A DNA stretch of 64,000 bases from Rallus limicola (Eukaryota; Chordata; Aves; Gruiformes; Rallidae), in assembly GCA_022605955.1 (NCBI GenBank), contig JAKCOZ010000022.1:1302001-1366000 (forward strand), read 5' to 3'. Shown here one piece after another: positions 1 through 10,620 of this stretch. The position numbers were made by a program, and so were the translations under genes. Numbering within the stretch: the stretch's first letter is position 1; each line of letters begins with the position of its first letter. The notes beneath the pieces were generated by a model. It saw only the letters and a program-made list of their open reading frames with translations, did not search any database and was not told the DNA's origin.

Positions 1-306
1 TCAAGGAAGACCTTATAGCAGCCTACAAAGAAGCTGGGGAGGGACTTTTTATAAGGGCATGTAGTGATAGGATGAAGTGGAACAGTTTTAAATTGGAAGG
101 GGGTAGATTTACACTGGATATTAAGAAGAAATTCTTCACTCTGAGGGTGGTGAGGATCTGGCACAGAGTGGTGGCTGCCACTCCCTGGAGGTGTTCAAGG
201 CTGGGGCCTTGAGCAGCCTGGTCTGGTGAGAGGTGTCCCTGCCCATGGCAGGGGGTTGGGTCTTTATGATCTTTAAGGTCCCTTCCAGCCCAAACCATTC
301 TGTGAT
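1..306 (+). mobile_element. CR1 LINE 3' end, truncated by window edge
   Basis: The text reads as the 3' end of a chicken-repeat-1 retrotransposon in plus orientation. It has a reverse-transcriptase tail region (attaagaagaaattcttcac), then a gaggtgttcaaggctgg segment, then gtcccttccagcccaaacc, and it ends with ccattctgtgatt, the family's terminal motif. The 5' part is outside the window or was never inserted, since CR1 copies are usually 5'-truncated. It lies beyond the last TEDC2 exon I can see, probably in an intron of that gene. Confidence 0.88.
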
Positions 307-1543
307 TAATGGTGCTACCAGAGGGGTGCTTTTCCCTTAAAGTTCAACACCCCCACTGACACACAGTCCCTGTAACATCCTTCACAGGAAGGTGTTAGAG
401 AGCCAGTGCATCTCAGCCAGCCTCCCCAAACCTGCCACAGTGAGAGCCAGCAGGAGGAAGCTTAAAAATAGCTCTGCAGTGCATGACTGTAACCCGAGCG
501 TGCAGATGTCTCCCCTCCACCCAAATGGATCTTCTGAATCATCACAGAAACCAGAGTTTTCAGAAACACATTACGCAAAGAAATAGCAAGGTTAATGGAG
601 CAGAAAAGAAGTTACCAGGCAAGATGCTCCCCCTCCACAAGGGATCTTTAGAACAAAGATTATTTTCCATCTGTCACCGAGTTGAAAGTAACAGTGGAGG
701 GTATAAAGTGACACCGGAGTGATCAGGATGCTGAGAGGCTCAGTTTACAAGGGAAAATTAAGGGAATAAAGTCTTACAACTTGCTGAAGGGCAACTAACA
801 AATTTGGTGTCTGATAAGTGACAGTTCCCAAGAGGAATGGAATTCTGGAGGGTGGCACAAGGAGCTATAACTAGATGGCTGCTGTGATTTAAATTTAACA
901 TCTGGACAAACACCACCATGAGATGTCTGCTGAATTATAGAAAGATTTCTCAAAGGGAAATGGTGGGAAATCCTTCCAGAGAACTGGGGAGCTGACTGGA
1001 GCACCAGACACCCCACCCCCTGCACCATCAGCACAGTAACATCTTAACTGGCTCTACTTAAAAAGTTCATCAGCGGGAATCAGCCCTGAACAAAACACAG
1101 CCCCAGTGCTTCCAGCCTAAGGAGGTGCCCCAGCAGAGCAGTCTGGGTCCAGCAACTGCCTGGGAAACTCTTCCATTGCGCAGGGTATAAAGACCCCACA
1201 GGGGTTCCTGCCTTCAGCAAGGAGATGGTATCAGCAGAGACTTTTGCAGCACTGTTAAACCCACGATTAAAGCACTCCAGGATGTCTATCGCTCAGGGAT
1301 TACCAGGGATTTAGCACTCTGAAAACAAAAGTAACACTAGCAGCTAGGGTAACATGAAAACATGTATCATCAAAACTACCCTTGCAGAGGGCTGTATGGG
1401 ACCACTCCTCCTCCTCCTCCTCAGAGCTCAACCATGGGGTCAGTGTCCACATGTGACCCACAAACCAGCCAGGTCTCCCCCATCCAACCTCTCCTCACAG
1501 CCCCCAGCAGAGGGTCACTCCGGACTGATCAGGCTGGGCTTAC
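307..1543. other. Probable TEDC2 intron 5, no exon recognised
   Basis: This stretch follows the donor of TEDC2 exon 5 (minus strand). I searched its minus strand for the conserved C-terminal coiled-coil part of TEDC2 and saw no matching open segment between plausible splice sites. It contains a short CTC/CCT-type run near 1406-1422 and otherwise anonymous sequence. Confidence 0.4.
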
Positions 1544-1597
1544 CTGGAGTTCCTGGAATAGGCTTTCCTGTAGGGAAGGGGCAGCTTCAGCTGGCAT
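1544..1597 (-). CDS. TEDC2: TEDC2 exon 5
   Basis: Fifty-four bases between the acceptor TCTTGTCTTGCAG and a GTAAGC donor. They encode [17 protein letters not shown], which aligns with the LLRLPAAFRKAASQNS segment of human TEDC2 right after the EKG junction. Phase is 2 in and 2 out. It is too short to appear as a stand-alone frame and was found by following the gene model. Confidence 0.88.
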
Positions 1598-4500
1598 CTG
1601 CAAGACAAGAGAAGCATCAATCCCAACTGCTGGAGAGCAACAGAGCCTTGTCTCCAAGCAGTGGAAACGTCATTTTGTCTAAATTTGAAGTTAATTTATC
1701 TGTAGTGGAAGATGTCAGCAACCCTGAAGATTGAATCCACCACTGGCTTTGGCCTGCCCTCGAGGAAGGCTCAAGGTCTGCTGCTTCATTTCCACAAGTG
1801 ACTGAGCTGATCTGGAAGAGCTCCTGCAACCTACCAGCCATCAGAGGTTGATCCAAGGTGAGAAGCTGGGAGCAAAGCCCCAACACGGAAACAACACCAC
1901 AGTGAGGGAAGCTGATCAATACACACATGAGCAAAAGCAGCTGTCCCTGACCACTGCCATGCCTGAGCATGACAAGGAGCTTTGCTCAGCACCACACTGC
2001 CCCCAGAAAAGAGAAAGAGGCATTTTGGCTTCTATTGGGAATGTGCATCTTAACCCTGGGGCAGAATAATCCCTGGCTTGTTACTGCAAAAAACATGTGG
2101 GTTGGCAGTTACAGCTAGAGTCACAGGCAGACTGTGAAGGCAAGACCACAGCTGGGGTAAACATTTGAATCCAGATTCCTGTTCCCCCAGCATCCCTCAC
2201 TCAGCATCCTCTGTCTGTCCCAACACCATGTGAACAAACAGGAGTTGGGTTGTGGCAGCTGAGAATTACTTCTTAAACTTTTCCAGGGACAGGCATGTGT
2301 CATATCTGAACTTCAGTGTTTCTTTAAAGCAAAGAGCACACAGAAAAGAGTACAGAAGACAGACTGTATGTAAAGCAAATCTTCAAAATATTATGTTGCC
2401 ACTTTTCTACATAGACTCTCAGTACCATCCACTTCATAGTTCTTCCTACACTAAACACTTGAAATGAGAATTCAAGTGTTTGGTGTAGGAAATATGTATT
2501 ATGATTGTATAAGGAAAACATTTTTTTAAAATCACTAAGAGAGAAGAGAGGAGGATTTAGACCCTATTTTGTACCAAAAAAAAAAAAAGTACAGTCTGAG
2601 AAAGTTTAAACTAAGGCTCAAGAAAGCTCTCCAAAACAGTCACAGGAGTCTATGAAGTATCAAAAGTCCTAATTAAAAGAACTTGAAAGTCCCAGCCACC
2701 CAAGAGTAAGCTCTTCAAATGAATGCATTTAGTCAATCACCATAAAGGCTTTTAAACTATGAAGGATCTCTCCTTTTGATGATTTGAGGAGCAGTGAAAC
2801 CAAGCTGAGTCCTATAAAGCAGCAGCAGAGATCAGGCTTTGCAGATGAGCTAATCTAACCATCAAGTAGAACAAGACAGAGGTGCCCATCTCAGCACTTA
2901 CCCCTTTTCCTGCAGGGTGACTGTTTGAGGTGAGGTGCTCCTTCCCACTGCACCTCCAGCTGTAGGACACTCCTTTTTGCTGGACTCTCCCAGGAAGCCA
3001 CAACTCTTCACACCTTCATCAAATAACTGCTTGCCAGCAGCTGCAGAGCTCTTTCCTGCAGCTGAAGCCTCTGTGGATGAGCTTTTCTGCTCATTCAGAG
3101 CAGATCTGGAGAAGTCAGGTGTCTTTTGGGGTTCAGCTGCAGCACAGAGCTCACTGGCACTGATCACTGTCCTATGACTCCTTCCTTGCTTCCAAGCCAC
3201 CCCTTTTGTGAAGCTCTTCCCAGCTGTCCTGGGACCTTGAGAAACATATCTGGCCTGGGCTTTCCTCTGCAGTTTTTTCACATCTGGTTCAGTCCTATAA
3301 GGAGCTCTTAGCTGGTACAGAGAGGGCTTCTTCAATGGGGCAGGCTTTTTTCTTACAGCTCTCACCTTCGTGCTCTCAGGCACATCCTCAACAGCTGCAG
3401 GGACTTGCTGCTCTTGAGCATTCTTGTGAGCAGGTCCCTTGCCTGCAGATTTCTCTGCTGTACCTCCCTGTTCCTCTAATACAGTTTTCAAGATGCTTTT
3501 CCTGACTCTCAGTGCTTTCTCTAAGGCCCTGTTCAGCAGCTCCAGTTCCTCCAGCTCCTCAGCAGAGGGCCTGTTCTCTGCAACAGGAAAAAACTTATTA
3601 GAAGAGCCAAACCTGGATCTTCCCCATTTGTGCCTATGCTAACTCACTCTTCCAGGTGTTATTGGAGGAAACTGAACCTGCTGAATGTCACAGAATCATA
3701 GGGGTTGGAAGGGACCTCGAGAGATCATCGGGTCCAACCCCCTGCCAAAGCAGCTCCCCAGCTTATATTGAACAGGTCGGTGTCCAGACAGGTCTTGAAT
3801 TATCTCCAGAGAAGGAGACTCCACACCCCCCTGGGCAGCCTGTTCCAGGGCTCTGTCACCCTCACTGGGTAAAAGTTCTTCCCCATGTTGGTGTGGGACT
3901 TCGTGTGCTCCAACTTGCAGCCATTGTCCCTTGTCCTGTCCCCACAGACACTGAAAAGGGGCTGGCTATTTCCCCCTGCATCCCATAATTAAGATATTTC
4001 TAAACATTAGTTAGGTCCCCCCTTAGTCTTCTTTTCTCAAGACTGAACAGTCCCAGCTCACTCAGCCTTTCCTCATAGGGAAGATGCTCCAGGCCCTTAA
4101 TCATCTTCGTAGCCCTTCTCTGGACTCTCTCCAGGAGATCCCTGTCCCTTTTATACCAGGGAGCCCAGCACTGGACACAACACTCCAGGTGGGGCCTGAA
4201 CAGAGCAGAGTAGAGGGGGAGGATCACCACCTTTGACCTGCTGGCCACACTCCCGCAGAAGCTACACAGAGGACACAGGCAAACCTGCCAAAAGCCCCTA
4301 GCACCCAGAATGGACACAAGCTACAGGAAGAGACGGTCACTTTGGAGCCAACCTCTCATTCACCAACCAGCCACATCACCACACCTCCGTCAGGCCTGCC
4401 CCGGCTACCGTTAACAGCTCCAAGTTAACACCAAGGAGTAAAGCGTGAGGAAAAAGGCAGACGGCGACCGTCGGTTCCTGCAGGGCGTCGGAAGGGCTTT

Positions 4501-5088
4501 AACACAAGCACCGGCTCAAGCCCGTCACCCGGGTGCCGCGGGGAGACAGGCCGCTGCAGAGAGGGAAGCGCTCACCGTGCCCAGGGCTGAAACCGGCCTC
4601 CGGCTGCGGCTGCTCGTCTTCCTCACGGTCCCTGAGGGGAAGAAACAGCGCGGAAGGCCAGCACGGCCGTGCACCCAGGGGTCCCGCTGCCCTCCCGGCC
4701 CCCGCGGGCTCCCACACAGCTGCGGGACACGGGCGCCGGCTCTGCCGGCACCGGAGATACCGGACAAGGCCGACTGCGGAGGGCGCCCGGGCTCCATCGC
4801 CTCCCTCCTGGCCCGGCTTCAGGGCAGGGCCGCTCCGGGGAGCCCGCGGGGCGGTGGCCGGGCCCGGCCCGGCGCGGGGCCGCACTCACCATCGTCGCAG
4901 GAGGGCCCGGCTCCGCGCCGCCCGCCGCTCCAGCTCCCGCCGCCGCTCCGCGCCTTCGCTCAGCGCTGCCGACAGCACCGCCGCCAACCTGCAAGGCCCG
5001 GTGCCGTGAACCGCCAGGCCGGCCCGATCGCTCCCCTCCCTCCACCGCCGACCCGCTCTCACCGCTGGCCGCAGCCCGCAGGCAGCAT
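1544..5088 (-). CDS. TEDC2: TEDC2, tubulin epsilon and delta complex 2 (5' five exons, partial)
   Basis: TEDC2 (formerly C16orf59) works with TEDC1 and the delta and epsilon tubulins to stabilise centriolar triplet microtubules. The minus strand gives five exons whose phases fit without a break: 5063-5088, 4890-4988, 4576-4631, 2902-3577 and 1544-1597, together 911 coding bases (about 303 residues). The recognition rests on similarity to human TEDC2 as I recall it. The start MLPAGCGQR joins LAAVLSAAL and an arginine-rich helix ending LLRRW. Then come the charged segment [19 protein letters not shown] and, at the exon 4/5 junction, LQEKG followed by [17 protein letters not shown]. The region between these two is a low-complexity, lysine/serine/alanine-rich linker, apparently longer than in human. 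The start codon sits in a CpG island. The human protein is about 430 residues, so the C-terminal coiled-coil third is missing here and is expected left of position 1. No frameshift or premature stop is seen in the five exons. Confidence 0.9.
1598..2901 (-). other. TEDC2: TEDC2 intron 4
   Basis: Intron of 1,304 bases between exons 4 and 5 (GTAAGT at the 2901 end, TTGCAG at the 1598 end). It holds a T/A run (about 13 A on the plus strand near 2576-2588) and AT-rich sequence at 2340-2760. I see no other gene or recognisable repeat in it. Confidence 0.8.
2902..3577 (-). CDS. TEDC2: TEDC2 exon 4 (large exon)
   Basis: The exon has 676 bases between a GTTGCAG acceptor and a GTAAGT donor, open throughout. 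It begins with an acidic, leucine-rich helix ([20 protein letters not shown]), the best-conserved block with human TEDC2. It then runs through about 190 residues of basic, serine/alanine/lysine-rich sequence ([19 protein letters not shown] and similar) and ends TVTLQEKG, matching the human TLKEKG end. The central part is probably disordered and looks about 70 residues longer than in human. Confidence 0.92.
3688..4258 (-). mobile_element. CR1 LINE 3' region inside TEDC2 intron 3
   Basis: Reading down from about 4258 there is a decayed C-terminal part of the CR1 reverse-transcriptase frame ([15 protein letters not shown]..., [19 protein letters not shown]). The CR1 3' untranslated segment follows and ends at 3688 with the reverse complement of ctatgattctgtga. 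The copy is 5'-truncated and antisense-neutral, since it has the same orientation as the host gene. It accounts for most of the 998-base intron between exons 3 and 4. Confidence 0.93.
4576..4631 (-). CDS. TEDC2: TEDC2 exon 3
   Basis: Fifty-six bases between a CCCCTCAG acceptor and a GTGAGC donor. They encode an acidic linker, [18 protein letters not shown]. This linker is poorly conserved in the family, so the call rests on phase continuity with exons 2 and 4 and on the clean splice sites. Confidence 0.8.
4890..4988 (-). CDS. TEDC2: TEDC2 exon 2
   Basis: Ninety-nine bases between a TTGCAG acceptor and a GTGAGT donor. They encode [12 protein letters not shown] followed by an arginine/glutamate-rich amphipathic helix ending LLRRW. 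This matches the position and pattern of the N-terminal helix of mammalian TEDC2. Phase is 2 on both sides: the first base completes an arginine codon and the last two begin the tryptophan codon. Confidence 0.9.
5063..5088 (-). CDS. TEDC2: TEDC2 exon 1, coding part
   Basis: Twenty-six coding bases give MLPAGCGQ plus two bases of the next codon. The donor is GTGAGA (intron begins at 5062, reading down). The same MLPAGC start is known for human TEDC2, which fixes the ATG at 5088. Intron 1 is only 74 bases (4989-5062). Confidence 0.88.
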
Positions 5089-5642
5089 GGGGCGAGTCGG
5101 TCCGGCCTGGCTCCGTCCGAAACCCGCCGAACCGAGAACAGGCAACCGGCAAGGATATCGCCCTGCCAGGACCGGCGGGGAGGGCTCTGAGGAGAAGGGC
5201 GGGAACGGCCCGAAGAGCCCGCCCCAGTCCGTCCCGCTCCCAGGCCCGGGCTTTGCGGATGCCCCTGCCCGCCCCGGGGAGGCGGGCCGGGTGCCGGGAA
5301 TCCTGCGGTCCCCCTTGGCCTGGGGAAGCCGCTTTTTCTCTCAGACGGGTTCAGCGCTTCCCCCTTCCTCCGCGGCGGCGTCTGGGGGAAGCTGGCCGGC
5401 CTCGGGAGGAGGGGTGGGCTAACAGGGCGCTCGCAGAACGGCCGCGTCCCAGCAGCTTCTTATATCCACTCTCGTCTGAGGATCAGAGCGCGAAAGAAGC
5501 GTTATGGCTCCCAGCCTTGGCCGGGACCGGCCCCCGCGGTGGAGCCACCCGAGCACAGGCAGCGCGCAGCCCACCCACCGTCCTGGGGGCTGCACCCCCC
5601 GCGGCACACGGCACACGGAGGCTGGGGATGAAAGCCCGGCCG

Positions 5643-5738
5643 TGTGGTGGTTTGACCCCGGCTGAAGGCCCGGTGCCCACCAAAGCTGCTCTATCACTCT
5701 ATCTCCTCGGCTGGACAGAGGAGAGAAGATACAATGAC
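5643..5738 (+). mobile_element. Terminal fragment of an avian LTR (family A)
   Basis: It starts TGTGGTGGTTTGACCCCGG and continues with the caccaaagctgctctatcac and tggacagaggagagaa segments shared with the copies at 5802 and 9107. Only the first 95 or so bases are present. It abuts the TEDC2 CpG island and lies 60 bases before the next copy in the same direction. Confidence 0.75.
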
Positions 5739-5801
5739 AGGGGTGTGGGGACCTTGCTCTAGCGGATGGAGCCCTGCTGAGCACTGTGGGGGTATGGCCA
5801 T

Positions 5802-6960
5802 TGTGGTGGTTTGGCCCTGGCTGGAGGCCAGACACTCACCAAAGCTGCTCTGTCGCTGTCCTTTTCGGCTGGACAGGGGAGAAAATACATGCTGAGTGGC
5901 TTAGGAGTGGAGATAAGGCCAGGGAGAGATCATTCTGCAACCAGTGTCACGGGCAGAACAGACAACACAGAGTAAAGGAGAGAAGCTCTCTAATTGCTGG
6001 CCCTGCCCTGCACCCCCAGTGACACCAGAGTCAGGTGATGAGAAGTGTGACCAGATCTTAAAGCACCTTCCCCCACCCCTCCCTTCTCAGCAGACTGCAC
6101 TTCAGTCAGGATTTCATTCCCTTCTTCCTCCCCTGGCAGGGGAGGGACAGGGACTGGGGGTTTGCATCAGTTCCTAAAGAGTTGTTTTCCTTCTTAGCTG
6201 GGATGTGGGCATTCCTCATCCCCTTCCCCTGCTGCACCATGAGGTCCCACCCATGGCAGACAGGCCTTCATGAACTTCTCCAATGTGAGTCCTTTCTGTC
6301 AGGGCTTCAGCTCCTCACCAACTGCCCCAGCATAGGTCCCTTCCATGGGGTGCCGACCTTCAGGCCCAGACTGCTCCAGCCTGGGCCCCCAGGGAGTCAC
6401 AATTTCCCCAGCAAACCTGCTGTGGTGTGGGTTGGTCTCTCCATGGGCTGCAGGTTTCACTGCCAGGAACTTGCTCCAATGTGTGTTTCCCACAGGGTCA
6501 CAGCATCCTTCAGGTATCTCCATCTGCTCCAGTGTGGGGTCCTCCACAGGCTGTAGATGGGATCTCTGCTCCCCATCATCATCCATGGGCTGCAGGGGGA
6601 CAGCCTGCTTCACCATGGTCTTTTCAATAGACTGCAGGGAAATCTGTCTCTCTGGCACCTGGAGCACCTCTTTGCCCATCCCCCTACCCCACCCTTTTAT
6701 TCACTGGCCTTGGTGTTTGCACAGCTCCTCACATCTTCTCACTCCCTTCTCTGGGGGCAAAATGCCCCTGCTTGCAATTTTTTTCTTCCTAAATGTGATT
6801 CCCAGAGGTGTTGTGACCATCGCTGATGGGCTCAGCTTTGGTCAGCAAGGACTCCGAACTTGAGCTGGCTGATGTTTGCACTGTGGGGCCTGCAGAGAGC
6901 TTCTGGCTTCTTGCAGTAGCCACCCTGCAACCCCCCTTCTCCACTAGAACCCAGCTTCAG
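5802..6960 (+). mobile_element. LTR-type retroelement, family A, copy 1
   Basis: It starts TGTGGTGGTTTGGCCC and shares the order of blocks with the copy at 9107. These are a start block, the phrase tgtcacgggcagaacag, a run of degenerate 45-50 base repeats (core resembling gtgtgggtcc...catgggctgcag) at about 6270-6660, then atcgctgatgggctcagc and a cttcttgcag end block. I recall this sequence as a common avian retroviral LTR or LTR-derived repeat that often yields false gene predictions. The 3' boundary is approximate. The open frame through the repeats (about 6345-6863) is not called as a gene. Confidence 0.75.
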
Positions 6961-9106
6961 CCTGCTCCATGTCCTGCCCACAGGCTGGGGTCTCCCAGGG
7001 ATCCCCAGACATGCTGTGTCAGGGCAAGGGGAGCAGAAGGGCCCACAGGCCCCAGCAAATACACCGCCCCTCAAATGGCTGCTTTGGTTTGCTTCAGCAA
7101 AGAGGCAAATTTGGGGGGTTTTGAGGAAGAACCTGCCTTGTTCTGTGTCTGTGGAAGCTGCCAACTCAATGAGACCATCTTTGGGTGCTGCTGGGAGGGA
7201 GCAGGAGTACAGCTGTTGCTGCAGAGGGCCGTACTGAGGAGAGCGCTTCTCCGAAAGTGCCCATGGCTGGCACTCAGCAGTGCTTATTCCAGGCAGCTGA
7301 GGAGCAGGAATCCAGTCCTCCCCCTTGTGTAGCAGAATAAAAACTAACTAGAATTTAGAAAGTAGGAAAGAAATGGTTCTTTGCCCCTGAGGGCTGAATC
7401 ATTGGGTTGAGATATTGGTGGTTTCTCTGTGGCCACACGACCACAGACTCTTCTAGAGAGAAAAAGATGAGAATCTTGTGATTTGTGGAGACAGGGCTTT
7501 AAAACCCCTTAAAAAACATCACAAACTTACAATGGTGGGATTGATTGCATAGTCATCCCCACATCATACTTCCAGGTGTAAATTGCACATTTGACATGTG
7601 CAGAGGATGAATTTTCTTTCTCCAGTCTTTGCAACAGAATCTGAAAATTAGGCTGTCTCCTTCCTGGTGCAAATCTCACAAAGAAGTGCGTGTTTGCTGT
7701 CAAAACACTGTTAACGAGTCTGCTTTGAGTTGTGAGCCAAGACACAGTCCAGCCGGCTCTTCCCTGGCTAAGTGGGCTCAGCAGGGCTAATGAGAATATC
7801 AAACACTCAGAAAAGAGTTTAATCAGCAAAGTCAACAGCTGTAACTTTGTGAGGCCCCTGGGGAGCACAGCAGTGGCACAAGAAGGGCTTGCTTTCGGAC
7901 AGCTGCTTCTCCAAGTGGACTGCCTTTTCCTTCTGCAAGGTTCCCACTGGATTTTCTTGTTGGACAAATAGGGGCTTGACTTGGAATATTGGGATTTGCT
8001 ATAATTTGCACTTTGGAGCAAACAAGTGGTCCTCTAAGATGCTTTTGGCTGAATAGATTGCTTCATTTCAACTCCAAGTGCATGAAGCTTCTGGTGTTTC
8101 TCTCCTTTTGGCAGAACTGTCGCTGAGGTTTTCTCCTGATAAGGCTTAAAAGTCCGAGCAGACTTTTGGGGCGTCTGAGAAGGCTGCAGCCTGTTGCTGG
8201 TGATTGCACGGGGTGGTTGGTGGCGGGATGGGGATGGCCACGGCGATGAGATGCAGTTTTGCTTTGCATCAGCAGAGGGCTGAGTGCCGCTGCGGCTGCC
8301 AGCATCTCCGGGTGCTCTTCTGCCAGCATCTCCCGGTGCTCTGGAAGAACACAGCCTGGGCAATGAGGGAGTTCCAGCTCTCCTTTGGCACCTGGATGCT
8401 CTTGACATTTAAGCAATTAGAAGCAACCGAGAAGGGGATCAGTCTGCTGCCATCCAGGAAAGTCACCCGCAGCCTGCAGCCTGCTGGAATGGTGCTGCTG
8501 ACACCGACAGCTTTTGCATCAAGGCTGCATGGTTTAGAAGTGCTTAAAAAGGAAAAACCCCAAACCCAAGAACCCCTTTGTATTTGAAATGAACTGGACA
8601 TGTGACCCTCCCCTCCCCCCTGAACCTCCAGCTTTTGTAGGCAATAAGATTCCTATTAACAGTTGAGAAAGCTTTAAAGCAGGCCTGAATGTCTCCTCGC
8701 TGGGAGGGATGGATGACTATTTGCAATGCTATGGCATGTCTCTTGCCACTGAGTCAAGACCAAGGCAGCCACTCTCTAGACAGTGCTGCTGCCACCACAA
8801 AATTAGGAGGGCCAGCACACCCGGGGGTGGGATTGTAATGGCCCCTTCCAACAGCAGTGAGTACTGTAAGGGTTAAGCTGTGGAGTGAAACCATTAGCAA
8901 ATGGAGAGCATAAAGTCACTGACAGGGATGGAAGCTCTCCTCTGCTCACACTGGGGGCTCACAGCATACTGACATTTGACATAGCAGCTGCTGTCCCTCC
9001 CTGAACCAGACAGCCCCACTCCGGCTCCTGTCTACACCTTGGCCATGGGCTCCTGCCGCCTGGCCTCCTGCTGAATCTTGCAGCAGGGCAATTGCTGGGT
9101 GGCTTC
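6961..9106. other. Anonymous interval between two LTR copies
   Basis: I recognise no gene here. Two moderately long minus-strand open stretches (about 8269-8601 and 7527-8021) have some protein-like segments such as GCRLRVTFLDGSRLIPF, but no family comes to mind and no gene model with splice sites can be supported. A 24-base direct repeat (cagcatctcc plus ggtgctctt-like) lies at about 8300-8345. Confidence 0.4.
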
Positions 9107-10205
9107 TGTGGTGGACTGACCCTGGCTGAAGGCCTGGTGCCCACCAAAGCTGCTCTATCACTGTATCTCCTCAGCTGGACAGGGTAGAGAAGATGCAATG
9201 AAAGGCTCACGGGTGGAGACAAGGACAGGGAGACATCACTCACCAGTTACTGTCACGGGCAAACCAGACTCCACTAGGGAAAAATTCATCTATTTTATTA
9301 TCAAACCAAACCAGAGCAGAGCAGTGAGAAATAAACCCAAACCTTCAAACACCTCCCCTCACCCCTCCCTTCTTCCTGGGCTCAACTTCACTCCCAAATT
9401 CTTTCCCTTCAGGGGGTGGGGAACGGGAGTTGGGGTTAGTTCATCACACACTGTCTCAGCTCCTTCCTCCTCAGGGGAAGACTCCTCACACTGCCCCTGC
9501 TCCAGTGTGGGGTCCCTCTCACTGTGACAGTCCTCCAGGGATTCCTGCAGTGTGAGTCCTTCCCATGGGATGCAGTTCTTCGCCAACTGCCCCAGCGTGG
9601 GTCCCTCCCATGGGGTGCAGTCCTTCAGGAACAGACTGCTCCAGCCTGGTCCCCCACAGGGCCTTAAGTCAGTCCCCCAGCAAACCTGCTCTGGTGTGGG
9701 CCTCTCTCTCCATGGCTGCAGGTCCTGTCAGGAGCTTGCTCAGCGTGGGCTTCTCACCTGCTCCACTGTGGGGTCCTTCAAGGGCTGCAAAAGAATCTCT
9801 GCTCCATCATCATCCTCCATGGGTTGCAGGGGACAGCCTGCTTCACCGGGATCTTCTCCATTGGCTGCAGGGGAATCTCTGCTCCAGTAACTGGAACACT
9901 TGCCCTTCTTCACTGACCCTGGTATCTACAAAGTTGTTTCTCATGTCTTCTCACTCCTCTCTCTGGCTGCACAAAGCTGCCACTCTTTTTTTTTTACCCC
10001 TCTTTAAGTACATTATCCACTATGCTACCACCATCACTGACGGGCTCAGCCTTGGCCAGTGGAGGGTTCATCTTGGAGCCAGCTGTACTGGCTCTGTCGG
10101 ACCTGGGGGTGGCTTCTAGCAGCTTCTTGCAGAAGCCATCCCTGCAGCCATTCTGCTACTCAAACTCAGAACAGTTTTACACTGCATCATCTGACAAACC
10201 CAGTT
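9107..10205 (+). mobile_element. LTR-type retroelement, family A, copy 2
   Basis: It starts TGTGGTGGACTGACCCTGG and follows the same block order as the copy at 5802: a start block to about 9300, the phrase cacccctcccttcttcctggg, and degenerate repeats at about 9480-9890. The 3' block contains caccatcactgacgggctc and cttctagcagcttcttgcag. It is better preserved than copy 1. The 3' boundary near 10205 is approximate. No gag, pol or env region accompanies it, so it behaves as a solo LTR or LTR-like unit. Confidence 0.78.
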
Positions 10206-10620
10206 GAGGAAAAAATCCGAGGTATTTGATTCCTTCCACTGAGAGCAGCTGGTGCTACAAGGGGTAAATGCAGCAAAGAGCAATTCTCTTCCCAAATCCA
10301 CGAGCCTTAACCCAGGACAGACCTGATCTACTGCCACACTTGGCACATGAGACATTTCTGCCAGGACAGGGGGACTGAGTTTTAAACCAACAGAGCCTGA
10401 ATTACGGTTTGCCTTCACGACATTGCTTGCTGGGAAGATGCCAGGTACCACAGCATGACGCACAGGCTGAGTAACACTGAAACTGGAGCAAATTATTGCT
10501 TAAAGGTTTATTTACAAAAGACAAGTAGGTGAAAGCCTGTGCAATGTGCCAGTGGCAGCTGCTGGTAGTCACAGCTCTGCCACCAGTTATTTTGGGTACC
10601 TGCAGTGAGAAGGTATTCTA

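Larger units (their letters stand above)
4440..5640. promoter_or_regulatory. TEDC2: CpG island at the TEDC2 start
   Basis: The sequence is very GC-rich with many CpG dinucleotides across about 1.2 kb, centred on the TEDC2 ATG at 5088. It covers exons 1-3 and the upstream flank. No TATA box stands out, which is usual for a housekeeping promoter. Long open frames in both directions here are a by-product of the low stop-codon density of GC-rich DNA, and I do not call them genes. A divergent promoter from this island is possible but unsupported. Confidence 0.75.

Noticed and set aside
4000..4317. A 105-codon minus-strand frame in TEDC2 intron 3
   Set aside because: It is the decayed end of the CR1 reverse transcriptase and not a host gene.
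4445..5422. A 325-codon open frame on the plus strand across the TEDC2 CpG island, and several others of 130-170 codons
   Set aside because: They overlap the well-supported minus-strand TEDC2 exons. They are arginine/proline/alanine-rich as expected from translating CpG-island DNA, and they have no splice or family support.
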